Under the pieces are notes generated by a model. That model had not been told where the DNA came from, did not search any database, and saw only the letters and a program-made list of their open reading frames with translations. Of a stretch of 46,067 bases of DNA, positions 45,381 through 46,067 are shown one piece after another. How positions within the stretch are numbered: the stretch's first letter is position 1; every line of letters begins with the position of its first letter. The translations under genes and the position numbers were made by a program. The stretch comes from Caenimonas soli (GTDB lineage: Bacteria; Pseudomonadota; Gammaproteobacteria; Burkholderiales; Burkholderiaceae_C), in NCBI RefSeq assembly GCF_013155545.1, contig NZ_JABJVV010000026.1, positions 1-46,067 on the forward strand, read 5' to 3'.

Positions 45381-45466
45381 GGAGGGGTGCCCGAGTGGCT
45401 AAAGGGGGCAGACTGTAAATCTGTTGGCTTACGCCTACGCTGGTTCGAATCCAGCCTCCTCCACCA
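45381..45466 (+). tRNA. tRNA-Tyr (GTA)
   Basis: Class II tRNA with acceptor GGAGGGG pairing with CTCCTCC, anticodon GTA at 45415-45417 in loop CTGTAAA, a long variable arm, T loop TTCGAAT and encoded CCA at 45464-45466. Confidence 0.96.
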
Positions 45467-45553
45467 AGCATTTTTGCGAGGTCGGCGAAGAATGAAAGAA
45501 GCGGTTTGTGTAGAGCTGTGGAAAGTCTGCAAGGGTCGTTGAAGTCGCCCGAT

Positions 45554-45627
45554 GCGGGAGTAGTTCAATGGTAGAACCCTAGCCTTCCAAGCTAATGACG
45601 CGGGTTCGATTCCCGTCTCCCGCTCCA
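45554..45627 (+). tRNA. tRNA-Gly (TCC)
   Basis: Acceptor GCGGGAG pairs with CTCCCGC; anticodon TCC at 45586-45588 in loop CTTCCAA; T loop TTCGATT; CCA encoded at 45625-45627. Confidence 0.96.
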
Positions 45628-45655
45628 CAAACCGGTTTGCGCGGCGAAGGAATTC

Positions 45656-45730
<75 letters not shown>

Positions 45731-45770
45731 TAGTTGAGTTGAGATCTAGTTTCTTTTTCGGAGTCGAAAA

Positions 45771-46067
<297 letters not shown>

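Overview
The window is high-GC bacterial DNA (by eye roughly 65% G+C). Its gene content and protein sequences fit a betaproteobacterium of the family Alcaligenaceae, most likely Bordetella or Achromobacter. Supporting marks are the lptA-lptB-rpoN set, a trpE-chorismate mutase-trpG-trpD-trpC operon, and a tRNA-Tyr/Gly/Thr cluster leading into tuf. This placement is inference; no database was searched.

Layout. Positions 1-300 hold the 5' end of an IS1182-like transposase gene and the element's terminal repeat. An unknown exported protein (439-1281) and a 450 bp stretch without a clear gene follow. At 1735-4687 an IclR regulator diverges from an HMG-CoA-lyase-type enzyme and a class III CoA-transferase. 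At 4738-13427 lies housekeeping: a LysR regulator, a small membrane protein, argS, a SPOR protein, dsbA, lptA, lptB, rpoN and an RlmL-type 23S rRNA methyltransferase. After a PIN-domain gene and an NTF2-like gene, a LysR regulator (14333-15217) diverges from an NAD(P)-binding protein and an exported Acg-type flavin oxidoreductase. A tightly coupled minus-strand run reads thiL, nuclease, pgpA, pncC (19992 down to 17506).

The main accessory feature is at 20089-25412. It is a 1627-residue RHS/YD-repeat protein with a signal peptide and a variable C-terminal tip, followed by an overlapping 150-residue putative immunity gene of lower G+C: a polymorphic toxin-immunity pair. Then come a YbdK-type ligase, a Na+/H+ antiporter, apaG and rpe. 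A stress-type cluster follows at 29132-35811: small proteins, a large catalase, a KGG-repeat protein, two Crp/Fnr paralogues, a crystallin/glycine-zipper protein and a BON lipoprotein. Next are gph and a chalcone-isomerase-fold protein.

The trp operon (37341-44164) begins with a previously unannotated-looking leader ORF carrying Trp-Pro-Trp, several competing hairpins and a second mini-ORF that overlaps the trpE start. Chorismate mutase, threonine aldolase, a LysE-type exporter and ung are embedded in the operon. The window ends with a patatin-like gene on the minus strand, three tRNAs and the start of tuf.

Recurring regulatory patterns seen directly are: -10-like hexamers 6-7 bases before the start codons of several genes without a Shine-Dalgarno (possible leaderless mRNAs); strong inverted repeats in two regulator-target divergent gaps; and a repeated GTAGGAC motif near the stress genes.
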